Positions 11,453 through 22,005 of a stretch of 64,000 bases of DNA are shown one piece after another. Position 1 is the stretch's first letter. Every line of letters starts with the position of its first letter. The stretch is from Timema cristinae (Eukaryota; Arthropoda; Insecta; Phasmatodea; Timematidae): NCBI GenBank assembly GCA_039000515.1, contig JBCFYV010000566.1, positions 1 through 64,000 on the forward strand, read 5' to 3'. Made by a program: the position numbers and the translations under genes. The notes beneath the pieces are model-generated. The model did no database searches. It was not told where the DNA came from and saw only the letters and a program-made list of their open reading frames with translations.

Positions 11453-11560
11453 AGTAGTTCTTAACCTTTTATTTACTCGCGGCCCCCTAAATCTCTTAAA
11501 ATAGTTTTTCTACCATAATAATAATTAAAATGTATTCTAAAATATTGTCTTTATTTACTT
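11453..11560 (+). mobile_element. hAT-like terminal fragment
   Basis: AGTAGTTCTTAACCTTTTAT followed by CTCGCGGCCCCC resembles the outer part of many Charlie-like hAT elements (a CAGnGGTTCTTAACC end with a subterminal GCGGnCCCC). I could not find the matching inverted end downstream, so only one terminus is supported. Confidence 0.4.
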
Positions 11561-12740
11561 ATTATAGTAACATACAAACAACATAAATTACCTTACCTAA
11601 ATGCTATCTATGGGACCTCTGATGTTGAACACTTTCCACTAAATTGTCTATTCCTGGTTCATTTGTATTACTTAATGTTATTCACATGCAGGAGACGATT
11701 AGGAGTCTATTTCGCTGCTTCGTTTTAATATTTACCATTGTGGAAAATCCCTAAACTAAACCTGACCTTGGCAGATTCATGGAATGTTAGGTTTTGTTAG
11801 GTTGGTGTGTCCTGTTACAAAAGTATCTTCCTGTCATTTACGTCTATTAATTAAAAGTAGACAAAAGAGAGTGAACTAAAATCATTCTAATGAAAACAAA
11901 CACATAGGTCACAAATAATTGTAACTACGGTACTGTCCGTATGGAGAAGACCAGAATTCTATTAATTTAAATAATTTTAAAAAAAATGTAATTTTCCAAT
12001 TAATTTTAATTAATAAAATTTTATATTTTTACTAAATAAATTACATTTATATACACATTATCATTTTTGTGAACACTCTAATACATTTTTATTAGTGTCT
12101 CCTAATTCGATCCTCCGTCTACTTTAATCCTTATGTTATGTTTAGCTGCGCAACCTGGAAGTGGGCTTAGCCAGATAAATACAACCCTAACCAAGGTTTG
12201 ACCTGTGACTCAACTGGGAACTGCCTCCTTCTCAAAATAAAAATATGCCAGGCTCTACAGGCGCCAAATTAATCTCCTTTACTAAACATACATTTTCTTG
12301 AGGATAACTTGTTAAAATGGTTACCTGGATTAGATTTGTATCCAATTCTTCACTACTGGGTGGGTTTTCATTACATAGGCCCTGTTTAGTATTTATAATC
12401 CTGAAGAGCAGTATTATACTGCCTATTATTGAGTTTAATTTTGTGTGGCAGCATTCTTGAGGGTGTCAAACTATTTACAAACTCTAAAGGTAGTTAGTTG
12501 TATTTTTCCTGCTCATCCTCACAGTCCACAATAATGGAACAATGGACTTTCCAGTACTAAAATATTTAATACTTTCTCATTTATGTTAGCTACTTCGTAA
12601 TTACGCGTACACAGGATAGCATAGCTGAAAATTTCGATACATCGGTTAGGTTAAACCTAATTCCAAATGATATTTCATCATATCGTGTGTCAATATTTCC
12701 TTTAGCACTTCAATTTATTTCATTCTAGCTGTAACTTTTA
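11561..12740. other. AT-rich unique DNA
   Basis: No gene, RNA or repeat family recognised. A strongly AT-rich patch lies at about 11960-12060. Confidence 0.45.
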
Positions 12741-13690
12741 TCAATTCGTCATCATCCAATTTCATAATCAACTCACTGATGTAATGTACTTGTCATCATC
12801 CAACTTCATAATCCACTCACTGATGCTATTGTCTCGTCATTATTCAACTTCATAATCATCACTGATGTTATTGTCTAATCATCATCCAACCTCATAATCC
12901 ACTCACTGATGTTATTGTCTTGTCATCATCCAACTTCGATATCCACTCACCGATGTTATTGTCTCGTCATTATTCAACTTCATAATACACTCACTGTAGT
13001 TTATTGTCTAACATTCAATTCCAAGCCTCATAGTCACACTCACTGATGTAATTGTCTTGTCATCACCAACTTCGATATCCACTCAACCATGTTTATTGTC
13101 TCGACATAAATCACTCATTAATTACAACACTGATGTTATTGTCTAATCATAAATCCAACCTCAATAATACCATTCATGTGTTATTGTCTAAAGTCATCAT
13201 TCCAACCATACATACATCCAACTCACTGATGTTTATTTTGTTCTTGTGCATACATCAACTTCGATATACCACTCACACGATGTTTATTGTCTCGTCATTA
13301 TTCATCTTCATAATACACTCACTGATGTTATGTTCCATCATCAGTCCAACCTCATAATCCATGTCACTGATGTTATGTCTTAATCATCCATACCACTTCC
13401 CATAATCACGTCACTGTATGTTATTGTGTCTTGTCATCATCTCAAAGTCGATATCCACTCACCATGTTATTGTGACTCGTCATTTCTTCAACTTCATAAT
13501 ACACTCAAAACTGATGTATATATGTCTAAAATCATCATCCAACTCATAATCCATTACTGATGTTATTGTCTAACTCATCATCCAACCTCATTAATCCTCT
13601 ACTGATTTATTTTAAAGTCTAAAGTCCACTGATATCGCACTCACACGATGTATTGTCCTCGCAGTATCAACTCATTAAATACACTCACTG
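12741..13690. repeat. 44-bp minisatellite with A-B-C / A-B-C-C higher-order structure (~21 units)
   Basis: The unit has the words GTCATCATCCAACTTC, ATAATCCACTCAC and TGATGTTATT, with a period of 44 bp. Three variants are separable. A has GTCTTG and TTCGATATCC. B has GTCTCG, TTATTCAAC and AATACAC. C has GTCTAATCATC and CCAACCTC. After an irregular start the order reads B-C, A-B-C, then A-B-C-C three times, then A-B. The higher-order repeat thus expands from about 132 to about 176 bp along the array. From about 13,000 onward, single-base insertions become frequent in every unit. No coding role. Confidence 0.92.
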
Positions 13691-16328
13691 TAAGTCTTTA
13701 TCATGTAAACAAAGATTGTTAAGATTATTAAGGTTGCCCTCGAAGCAGTCATCCAAATAAACGTTTCCTGTTGGAACCTGAATTCCTACAAAAACATTAT
13801 TGATATTTATATTAGATATATATTTATTTAACTGTATTTTAAAAAGTATAAATATACTTTAATAACAACGTAAACATTTTTAATTTGTCAAAGAAACACA
13901 TTTTTACAAGTCAATACGAAATACATACCAATATGAATTTGTGGTAAAAATTCTACGTAATTTCTTCATTTATGAATTGAGAACAACAATAAAGTTTTAA
14001 AATAATAAACTGAATTCCCATTTTATTATTTTTCTATTATTGGTTTTGCCAGTGCTCATTTAACTGGCCAAAAGCCCGGCTCATTCTCATATATAGGTAC
14101 ACTTCCTCTTGAACTATTATGTTATTTTCTACAAATGAAACCAGCTTTTTTTCCAGCTCTACCTTAATTTATTTAAAGCATCCCGTTTAACTGCACTGTT
14201 TCGAACGACAAACGTATACATGTACACAAGTTAATCGTGAGGAGAAACGAATAGTTGAATTAGAGGATGTGTATCTGCATTTTACAAGAAAGGATTGTGG
14301 AAGCTCATTATGAAAATAAATGGTATGGAACTCCGCATCGGACTTCCAATCACCTCAATTTCTTACCAATAGAGACATTCTGCTTCAAAACTCGTATATA
14401 TGTTAACGAAATAGTATACACTACAAACCCAAACCATTGCTTAACTTAACTTAACACATTTTATCTCCAGGATTTAAATTTAATATTTCTTTTTAAGAAT
14501 TAAAGTCCTCCCCTAGTAAATCTGTGGCAAAAACATAAGATCGATATTGAATGAAGACCCCTTGTAAGAGCACTTCATACACGTATTAAAAATTTTTACT
14601 CATCCCGTTGAACTAATTTTAACATTTTATTAGGGGTTGCTTTTTATCTTGAAGGTTTATTGCAATTTTATTAAACATTCGTGTTATATTATTATTTAAC
14701 TCTTAGGGGAAGTTTTTGTACAACACTGATCCATCTATCTACTTATTACCTTAAGACTCACAAATTAAATATTTACCTTTTTATGGTCTATAATTAATAA
14801 TTGAGTGAATTTATAATAGCAACGCGAACTAACCATAAGATGGAAAGCACCTGCAAAAAATTCAGAAAATTGTAACGAAGTAAACTCTTTAATAACGAAA
14901 TGTTGACTTTTTTTGGACTAATATCGATCTTGGGTGGGTGGGGTTTTGGTAAAATATACTGCAAATGAGGACTTTTAAATTCTTTAAAAATAAAATTTGA
15001 CATTTAAACGGAAGTTCAAAAATGTATTAATCATAAGTATAAAGACGACAATTTTTCCTCGTTGTGGCTAGCCAAATATATATTTCGTTACTAGTATATT
15101 ATTAGGTTTTGGAAAACATCTCCAATTTTAAACAATAGTAGCGAGAAAAGTTCCGTTGCGTAGTTTCGTACCATTTATTTGTGTTTTTCATTCATACGAC
15201 TAAATTTTTATTTTGATAACTAAAGTGAATAATAATAATAAGTAATAATAATAATATAATATAATAATATCTAAGTGCTTGCCCTGTTTAGTACTCCACT
15301 TGTATGTTTGAACGAACAAAACTCACCCGCCACCATTTACTCAATTCCGCATAACTCCACCAAGTATCGCCATTAAGCTGCAGTAACACCACCTGTTTAA
15401 GTTGCATCACCGTGCCATAATCATTCACTTGACCCCACCTCCCCCCTCCATCACAAGCTTTGTGGTCCCTTTATATTCACCAGAGAGCCACTAAACTGTT
15501 TTCTTGTTCCCTCCGTTAATGGCTCCGGAAATACCGTCAATTTTCTTGCACCTATGACACAAAGCTCTCTTGCTTGCTCGTTGAGCTTTATGTACCCACC
15601 CTCTTTTGTTCCGTCACAACCCTCCTTCCTTCTCAACCAACCCTAACCAGCATTGTGGTGGGTTGAATGACGGCTTTAATCAACTCTTTTTGATGGTGCT
15701 AACCAGCAATCTCTCGCCACAGTGTTCATGATCAAAGACAATTAGCTGGAGAAGTGTGAAGGAAGAACCTTGTAAAGAGCACTTTCCTACGAGCGGGTAG
15801 TAATCAAATATAATACCATCACGTTGGAATGGCACTAATTTAATACTATATTTTACTACGGTGTGTCTTTTTTTTATTTGGGGTTCATCATTGTCGGCTT
15901 TAATAATAAAACATAAGTGTGAATTATTAGTTTAACTCACTGTTGTTTTTGAGTCCTAACACTTGGGATTCCCCATTATACATCACACGTGCTGATGATT
16001 ACCTTATAGGGAGTAGTGGCCCGACAACCGTTTGCATCATTATGGATCCTAGATTGTGCCCGACGGGGGAATATGTTAGGTTCCGATAAAGGGTTAGGTG
16101 ATTTCGATGAAAATATGTTTTTATGACAGACAACTCGTGGACTACCAAGCTATTTTACGAAACTACGCTTGCCCAAAATGTATATCACGAAGTCTTAGTT
16201 GCTTCAATAACACTCCTGAGTAACGGGGACGCAGGCGTCATTTGTGTTCCTCTCCTCTCTTGACTATGGAGAAGATTCTGGCTGGGGGGCCGATAGAGAG
16301 ACAGAAGGATGTTGCAACCACGTTGAAA
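13691..16328. other. AT-rich unique DNA with an AAT microsatellite
   Basis: No supported gene. Short frames (14267-14449 plus, 14794-15003 minus, 15451-15636 minus) have no recognisable family. An (AAT)n tract lies at 15229-15270. Two short stretches, CTTGTAAGAGCACTTC (about 14561) and CTTGTAAAGAGCACTTTC (about 15769), resemble each other and may be traces of one dispersed repeat. Confidence 0.45.
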
Positions 16329-16404
16329 TTTACTGCTAAAGATGATGAATTTTGAATATTAGCACTTTACTGCTAAAGATGAGTGAATTTTTTAATATTA
16401 GCAC
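16329..16404. repeat. Short tandem duplication (37 + 39 bp)
   Basis: TTTACTGCTAAAGATGATGA through ATATTAGCAC at 16329-16365 is immediately repeated at 16366-16404 with a small insertion. The copies are nearly identical, so the duplication is recent. Confidence 0.85.
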
Positions 16405-16584
16405 GTGGATCAGATCTCAGTATATCTATAATTAATTCAAAAAAGGGGTTATAAAATAGAATCATTACAACCTTTCAATCATGATTGATGTAGGCTTACA
16501 CTCGCCCACAAATAAAATGTTACATTAACTTTTATTTATTATATGGCCTATTGGCAATAACATTTATTTTACTTTTCTACCTAT

Positions 16585-16650
16585 ACCGGTGGCCGAGAGG
16601 ACTAAGGCTTTAGATTCCTTCGCATTATGTTTGAATCCACTTAAGGTGGT
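16585..16650 (+). mobile_element. tRNA-like sequence, probably a SINE head
   Basis: ACCGGTGGCCGAGAGGACTA followed by AGGC looks like a Leu/Ser-type A box, and GTTTGAATCCACTTAAGGT like a B box and acceptor side. The long variable arm and a well-paired acceptor stem expected of a functional tRNA-Ser or tRNA-Leu are not evident. The sequence resembles the type C SINE heads at 6187 and 57129, so a degenerate SINE is the likelier reading. Confidence 0.45.
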
Positions 16651-16849
16651 TTCTTACGTCTCAAAATTTGGACTAAATATTTATATCGGATAACCTGGTC
16701 AAGTATTGAGACTAGAGCACGCAACTTACATTTTAATGTTTATATATGTCTATTGTTTTTGGGTTTTTGAGCCGAATCTTACTATATTCCCGTAATATCT
16801 TCTTTAACAACACTGATACTTTCTTCCACGGCCATTCAAATTGTAGCCG

Positions 16850-19800
16850 GTCCTTAACCCTTCACGCACAACCTCCTTCCACCCCTCCTGTTAACCATCC
16901 TTGCTCTTTCCCCCCCTGCCTGTTACTCGTACTTGTCTCTTCCACCCTTGCTGTTACTCGTCCTTGCCTCTTCCACCCTGCCTGTTTTCTCGTCCTTGCC
17001 TTTTTCCCCCCCTTGCCTGTTAAATCGTCCTTGCCTCTTCCACCCCTGCCTGTTACTCGTCCTTGCCTTTTCCCCCCTCCCCTGTTAACTTTCCCTTCCC
17101 TCTTCCCCCCTTCTTTTTCCCTCGTCCTTGTTCTCTGCCCCCCCTTGCCTTTTAAATCGCCCCTTGCCTCTTCCCCCCCCCGGGCCTGTTACCCCGCCCT
17201 TCCCCTCTTCCCCCCCTGTCTGTTCCCTTGTCCTTTTGTCCTGCCCCCTTTTTGCCTGTTACTCGTCCTTTTTCTCTTCCACCCTTCCCTGTTACTCGCC
17301 CTTTTGCCTCTTCCCCCCCCCGCCTTTTTTAATTTCTTCCTTGCCTCTTCCACCCCTTTTCTTTTAAACTGTCCTTGCCCTTTTCCCAAACCCCGGGCCT
17401 GTTACTCCCTTGCCTTTTTCCCCCCCTTTGGGGCCTGTTCTTGCCCTTTTGCCTTTTTACCCCGGGCCTTTACTCGTCCTTGACCCCTTCCCCCCTTGCC
17501 TTTTTTACTTGCCCTTGGGCCCTTACATTTGGGCCTGTTACTGTCCTTGCCCTTTTCCCCAACCTTGCCTGTTAAATCGCCTTGCCTTTTCCCCACCCCT
17601 CCTGTTATTTCGTCCTTGACTCTTCCCACCCCTTGTTTTGGTTTTTTCTTCCCTTTGTCTTTCCACCCTTCCCTTTTATCATCCTTGCCTCTTCCCCCCT
17701 TTTGGGCCTTTTATTGCCTTCCCTTTTTCCCCCCTTTGCCTGTTACCCCGTCCTTGTCTTTTTTCCAACCTTGCCTTTTACCCCCTTTGTCTCTTCCACC
17801 CCCTGCCTTTTTAAACTCGCCTTGACCTTCCACCCCTGCGGGTTATTTTTTTTGTCTTTCCAAACCCTTGCCTGTTACTCGTCCTTCCCCTTTTTCCCCC
17901 CCTTTTTGTTATTCGTCCTTGTCTCTTTCCCCCCTTTCCCTTTACTCGTCCTTGCCTTTTTCCCCCCCCTGCCTGTTACTCGCCCTTGCCCCCCTTCCCC
18001 CCTTTTGCCTGTTACTCGCCCTTTTGGTTTTCTTCCCCCCTGGCCTGACTAAACCTTGCCCCTCAACCCCTGTCTGTTACTGTCCTTCCCCCCTTACACC
18101 CCCCCTTTTACTTGTATTTCCCCCTTTCCCAAACCCTTGACTTTTAAATGTACTTGCCTCTTCCTGCTCTCCCCTGTTACCCGCCCTTCTTCTTCCACCC
18201 CGGGTCGGGTTACTTTTTTTTGGCCCTCTTCAACCCTTGCCTGTTCCCTTTCGTCCTTGTTGTTTCTTCCACCCCTGCCTTTTAAACCCTTTCCTTTCCC
18301 CTCTTCCACCCCCCTGTTTGGGTTATTCGTTTTGGGCCTCTTCCACCCTTGTTTTAAACTCGTCCTTTTCCTTTTCCCACCCCTGCCTTTTTACTCGTCC
18401 TTGCCTCTTCCACCCCTGTTTGTTTTTCGCCCTTTTTTTTTCCACTTTTGGGCCTTTTAAAACTCGCCCTTTTGTCTTTTCCACCCTTTCCCCTTTTAAA
18501 CCCCACCCTTTCCTCTTCCCCCCCTCCCCTGTTACTTTTAACTTGTCTTTTCCATCCTTGCCTTTTAACCTTTCCTTGATTTTTCCCAACCCCTGTTTTG
18601 TTACTCGAAATTTTGCCTTTCCAAACCCCTGTCTGTTACTTTCCTTGCCTTTTTTCCCCCCTTGTTTTCTCTTTCCTTGCTCTTCCCAAAACCTTGCCGT
18701 TACTCGTCCTTGTCTTTTTCCACCCCTGTCTGAAAACTTCCTTGCCTTTCCCACCCCTGCCTTTTCCCTCGCCCTTGCCTTTCCCCCCCGGGCCTGTTAC
18801 TTCTTTCCTTCCCTCTTCCACCCCCCCGGTTACTCTTTCCTTTTTTCTTTTTTTCCACCCCTTTCTGTTACTCACCTTGCCTCTTCCCCCCCCCCTGTTT
18901 TATCGCCCTTTTGGATTTTTTCCCCCCCCCTTGCCTGTTACCGGTCCTTGCCCTCTTCCCCCCCCTTTGCTTTTTTATTCTTCCTTGTTCTTCCACCCTT
19001 CCCTTTGTTACTCACCCTTGCCCTCTTCCCCCCCTCCCTTTTTAACTCGCCCTTTCCCTTCCCACCCCTGCTTGTTATTCGCCCCTTGTTCTTCCCCCCC
19101 GCCTGTTACTGTCCTTGCTTTTTCCCCCCCTTGGGCCCTTTATCAACCCCTTCCCCTTCCCCCCCTCCCTGTTACTACCCCTTGCCTTTTCCCAATCCCT
19201 CCCGGGGTTCCCTCAATTTTTTCTCTTCCACCCTTGCCTGTTACTCGCCTTTGGGATTCCCCACCCCTGTCTTTTACTCGAACTTCCCTCTTCCAACCCC
19301 TGCCGGGTTTTACCACCCTTGCCTTTTTCCACCCCGCCTGTTACCCCGTATTGGGGGTTCCCCCCCCCCCCCCCCCCCCTTCCCCCCCCCCCCCCCCCCT
19401 TCCCCCCCCGGGTTACTCCCCCCCCCCCCCCCCCCTTCCTCTTCCACCCCTTTTCCGCCCTCGTCCTTGCCTTTTCCCAAACCCTGCCTGTTTCGGCCTT
19501 GCCTTTCCACCCCTGCCTTTTAAACTCACCCTTTGGGCCTCTTCCACCCCTCCCTTGTTACTCTTTCCTTGCCTCTTCAATCCCTCCCTGTTACTCTATT
19601 TGTCTCTTTTCCCACCCTTGCCTTTATTTGTCCTTGATTTTCCCCCCCTTTTTCTTTTAAACCCCGTACTTGCCTCTTCCCCCCCTTTGCCGGGTTCCCT
19701 TTTTTCCTTTTGCCTCTTCCACCCCGGGCCTTTTACCCCGGACTTGTTCTTCCACCCTTCCCTTTGTATCCCCCCTTGATTCTTCCCCCCCCGTTGTTAC

Positions 19801-21060
19801 TCTTTATTCCCTCTTCCCCCCCCGTCTGTTACTCTTCCTTGCCTTTCCCCCCCCTTTCCTGTTACTCGCCTTGTTCTTCCCCCCTTCCCTTTACTCGCCC
19901 TTGTCCCCTTCCACCCTTGCCTGTTACTCGTCCTTGCCTTTCCACCCCTGCCTTTACCCCGAAATTGCCTTTTTCCCACCCTTCCCTTTTTCTATTCCGG
20001 TCCCCTTCCCCAAAACCCCTTTCCCTTTTAAAATTTTCACCCTTTGGCCTCTTTCCAAACCCTGCCGGGTTTATCCAACCCTTTTCCTTTTCCCACCCCT
20101 GCCTTTTACCCCGTTTTTTGTCTTTTCCACCCTTTTGCCTGTTTACTCTTCCTTGATTTTTTCCACCCCGGGCTTTTTCCCTCGTTTTGCCTCTTCCACC
20201 CCTGCCTTTTATTCATCCTTCCCTCGCCCCCCCTTTCCTTTACCATCCTTCCCCTTTTTTCCCCCTGCCTGTTATTTCGTAGGGGGTCTCTTCCCCCCTT
20301 CCCTGTTACTGTCCTTGCCTCTTCCCCCGCCTGTTACTCGCCTTGCCTCTTCCACCCCTGCCGGGTTTCTCGTCCTTGCTCTGCCCCCCCTTTGGGCCTT
20401 TTAAACCCCCGCCCTTGTCTTTCCCCACCCTTGCCGGGTTACTCGTCCCTTGTTTTCCCCCCACCCTTGCCTGTTACTCTTTTCCCCTTCTTCCCCCCCT
20501 GCCGGGTTCACCCCCTTCCCCTTTTCCCACCCCGCCTGTTACTCGTACTTGTTCTTAAAACCCTTCCCTGTTACTCTTTCCTTGCCTTTTCCCAACCCCT
20601 GCCTGTTACTCATCCTTGCCTTTTTCCAAACCCTTCCTTTATTTCGCCCCCTTCCTCTTCCCCCCCTCCCTTTTTCTCGTCCTTGCCTCTTCCCCCCTTG
20701 CCTTTTACTCGCCCCTTGGGTTTTTTCCCAACCCTTGCCTTTTTCTCCCCTTTGCCTCTTCCAAAACCTGCCTTTACTCTTTCCTTTTGCCTTTTCCCAC
20801 CCTTCCCTTTTGGTTACTCCCCTTTGCCTTTTCCCACCCTTTCCCTGTTACCATCCTTGCCTCTTCCCCCCCCTTGCCTGTTACTCGCCTGGTTTTTCCA
20901 CCCACCCTGTTACTCCCCTTTCCCTTTCCTTCCCCCCCTTTTCGGGTTACTCGACCTTGCCTCTTACACCCCTCCCTTTTACTTGCCCCTTGCCTCTTCA
21001 AACCCTTTTTTGGGTTTAACTGCCCCCTTGCCTCCCCAAACCTATTTTGGGTTTTTTTCG
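16850..21060. repeat. 4.2-kb pyrimidine-rich minisatellite, ~32-bp unit (~130 units)
   Basis: The best-preserved units near 16920-17060 contain CCTGTTACTCGTCCTTGC followed by CTCTTCCACCCCTG, giving a period of about 32 bp. Towards the middle, the words decay into CCCCCC and TTTT runs by neighbour-copying (CCACCC to CCCCCC, TGTTAC to TTTTAC). The top strand is strongly pyrimidine-rich and the bottom strand is G-rich. This array yields the largest open frames in the window (428, 393 and 361 codons), all low-complexity Pro/Leu/Phe/Ser strings in overlapping frames. They are not genes. Confidence 0.93.
19357..19436. repeat. Long poly-C tracts inside the 32-bp array
   Basis: Three C runs of about 17-19 bases are separated only by TT or GGGTTACT. 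They replace normal array units and probably mark the worst consensus quality in the array, although real C-tract expansion cannot be excluded. Confidence 0.7.
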
Positions 21061-21714
21061 AAATGGCCTCTTCCCCGACCAATAACCCATGTTTTAGAAA
21101 GGGGGTTGGGGGTTTTAAAAGCTTTTTAGAAAATTTGTAAAATTTTTTAACATTTTTTTCGTGGATTTGCAGGGGGAAACGAAAAAAAGGGAAAAAATAC
21201 TCTCAGAAATTTTTACACCTGTTGATTAAGGCCGAACAAAACAGACTGTTTGCCCCTTTTCCCCCCACATGACCATCGAGGGGGGGGCCAAATTTTTAAA
21301 CTTTTTTAAAAATGGGCAACATATATTTTAGTAATTAGTTTCTTACCCCTATCAACTTTTTTTAAAATTTTCCCGTAACTAAAAAAATTTACGAACAGAA
21401 ACACTAAGAAAACTTTAAATTACTATAAAAATTTATAATTGTAAACCTTTGTAAAAGGGAAAAAATTTCAAGAACAAGGGGATTTTTTTTTTTTCACTGG
21501 GTAGAATTTGTGAAAAAAATTTTACGGATAGATAGTGAAATAGACAGAGGGTTAAATGCATCCGGGAGTAGTTGGATGTTTGTGGCTGTTCCCAAAAATT
21601 ATTTAATTTTGGGAAAGAGGCCCAAAAGACGGCAGTATAAAAAAGTGTGTTTTTTTTATTATTGTTAATTTTATTATTTTTAAATTATTTTTTTAAATTT
21701 TTATTTTTAATTTT
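21061..21714. other. Low-quality AT-rich DNA
   Basis: No gene or repeat recognised. Homopolymer runs are frequent. Confidence 0.4.
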
Positions 21715-21718
21715 TAAA

Positions 21719-22005
21719 CCCCGCGTCTTATTTTAACCCGTTCGGGTTTTACCACTTACGCTAATGTGTAAGGTTTTGGTGATTGTAAATTAAAAGGGTG
21801 GACCAAACAGTTTACGTGGAAATCCGAACCACGGTAAAGGGCCTGGCTTTCCCCACATTCAAAGATGTCTTGTCAGGAGGTAAAGGGAAAGGGTTTGGAA
21901 ATCAGAAAAATCTGTGCCCAAGGCCCAAAGGGAATCAAAACCCCGGTCCCAAAGCACAAAAAATTCCGACCCCCTTACCCCAAGCCCGCCAGGCCCACCC
22001 TAAAA
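21719..22005 (-). mobile_element. SINE, type B head with shared tail
   Basis: On the minus strand the order is a GGCGGGCTTGGGG-like head start, a GGTTTTGATTCCC-like B-box region, then CCGTGGTTCGGATTTCC. The tail follows: AGCGTAAGTGGTAAAACCCG, the inverted repeat (ACCCGTTCGGGT on the plus strand at 21736-21747) and GACGCGG. The head differs from the type A reference at 8505-8767, but the tail is the same. Plus-strand frames across it (21798-22083) are incidental. Confidence 0.8.

Noticed and set aside
16585..16650. Functional tRNA-Ser or tRNA-Leu gene
   Set aside because: A- and B-box-like words are present, but acceptor pairing, anticodon arm and variable arm are not convincing, and similar heads occur in SINEs of this window.
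16746..20404. Long plus-strand open frames (245, 428, 393, 244 codons) rich in Pro, Leu, Phe and Ser
   Set aside because: They lie wholly or almost wholly in the 32-bp array, overlap one another in different frames, and consist of repeated low-complexity words. The pyrimidine-rich unit simply lacks stops.
20044..21140. 361-codon and neighbouring frames at the array end
   Set aside because: Same cause as above. No start context, domain or non-repeat sequence.
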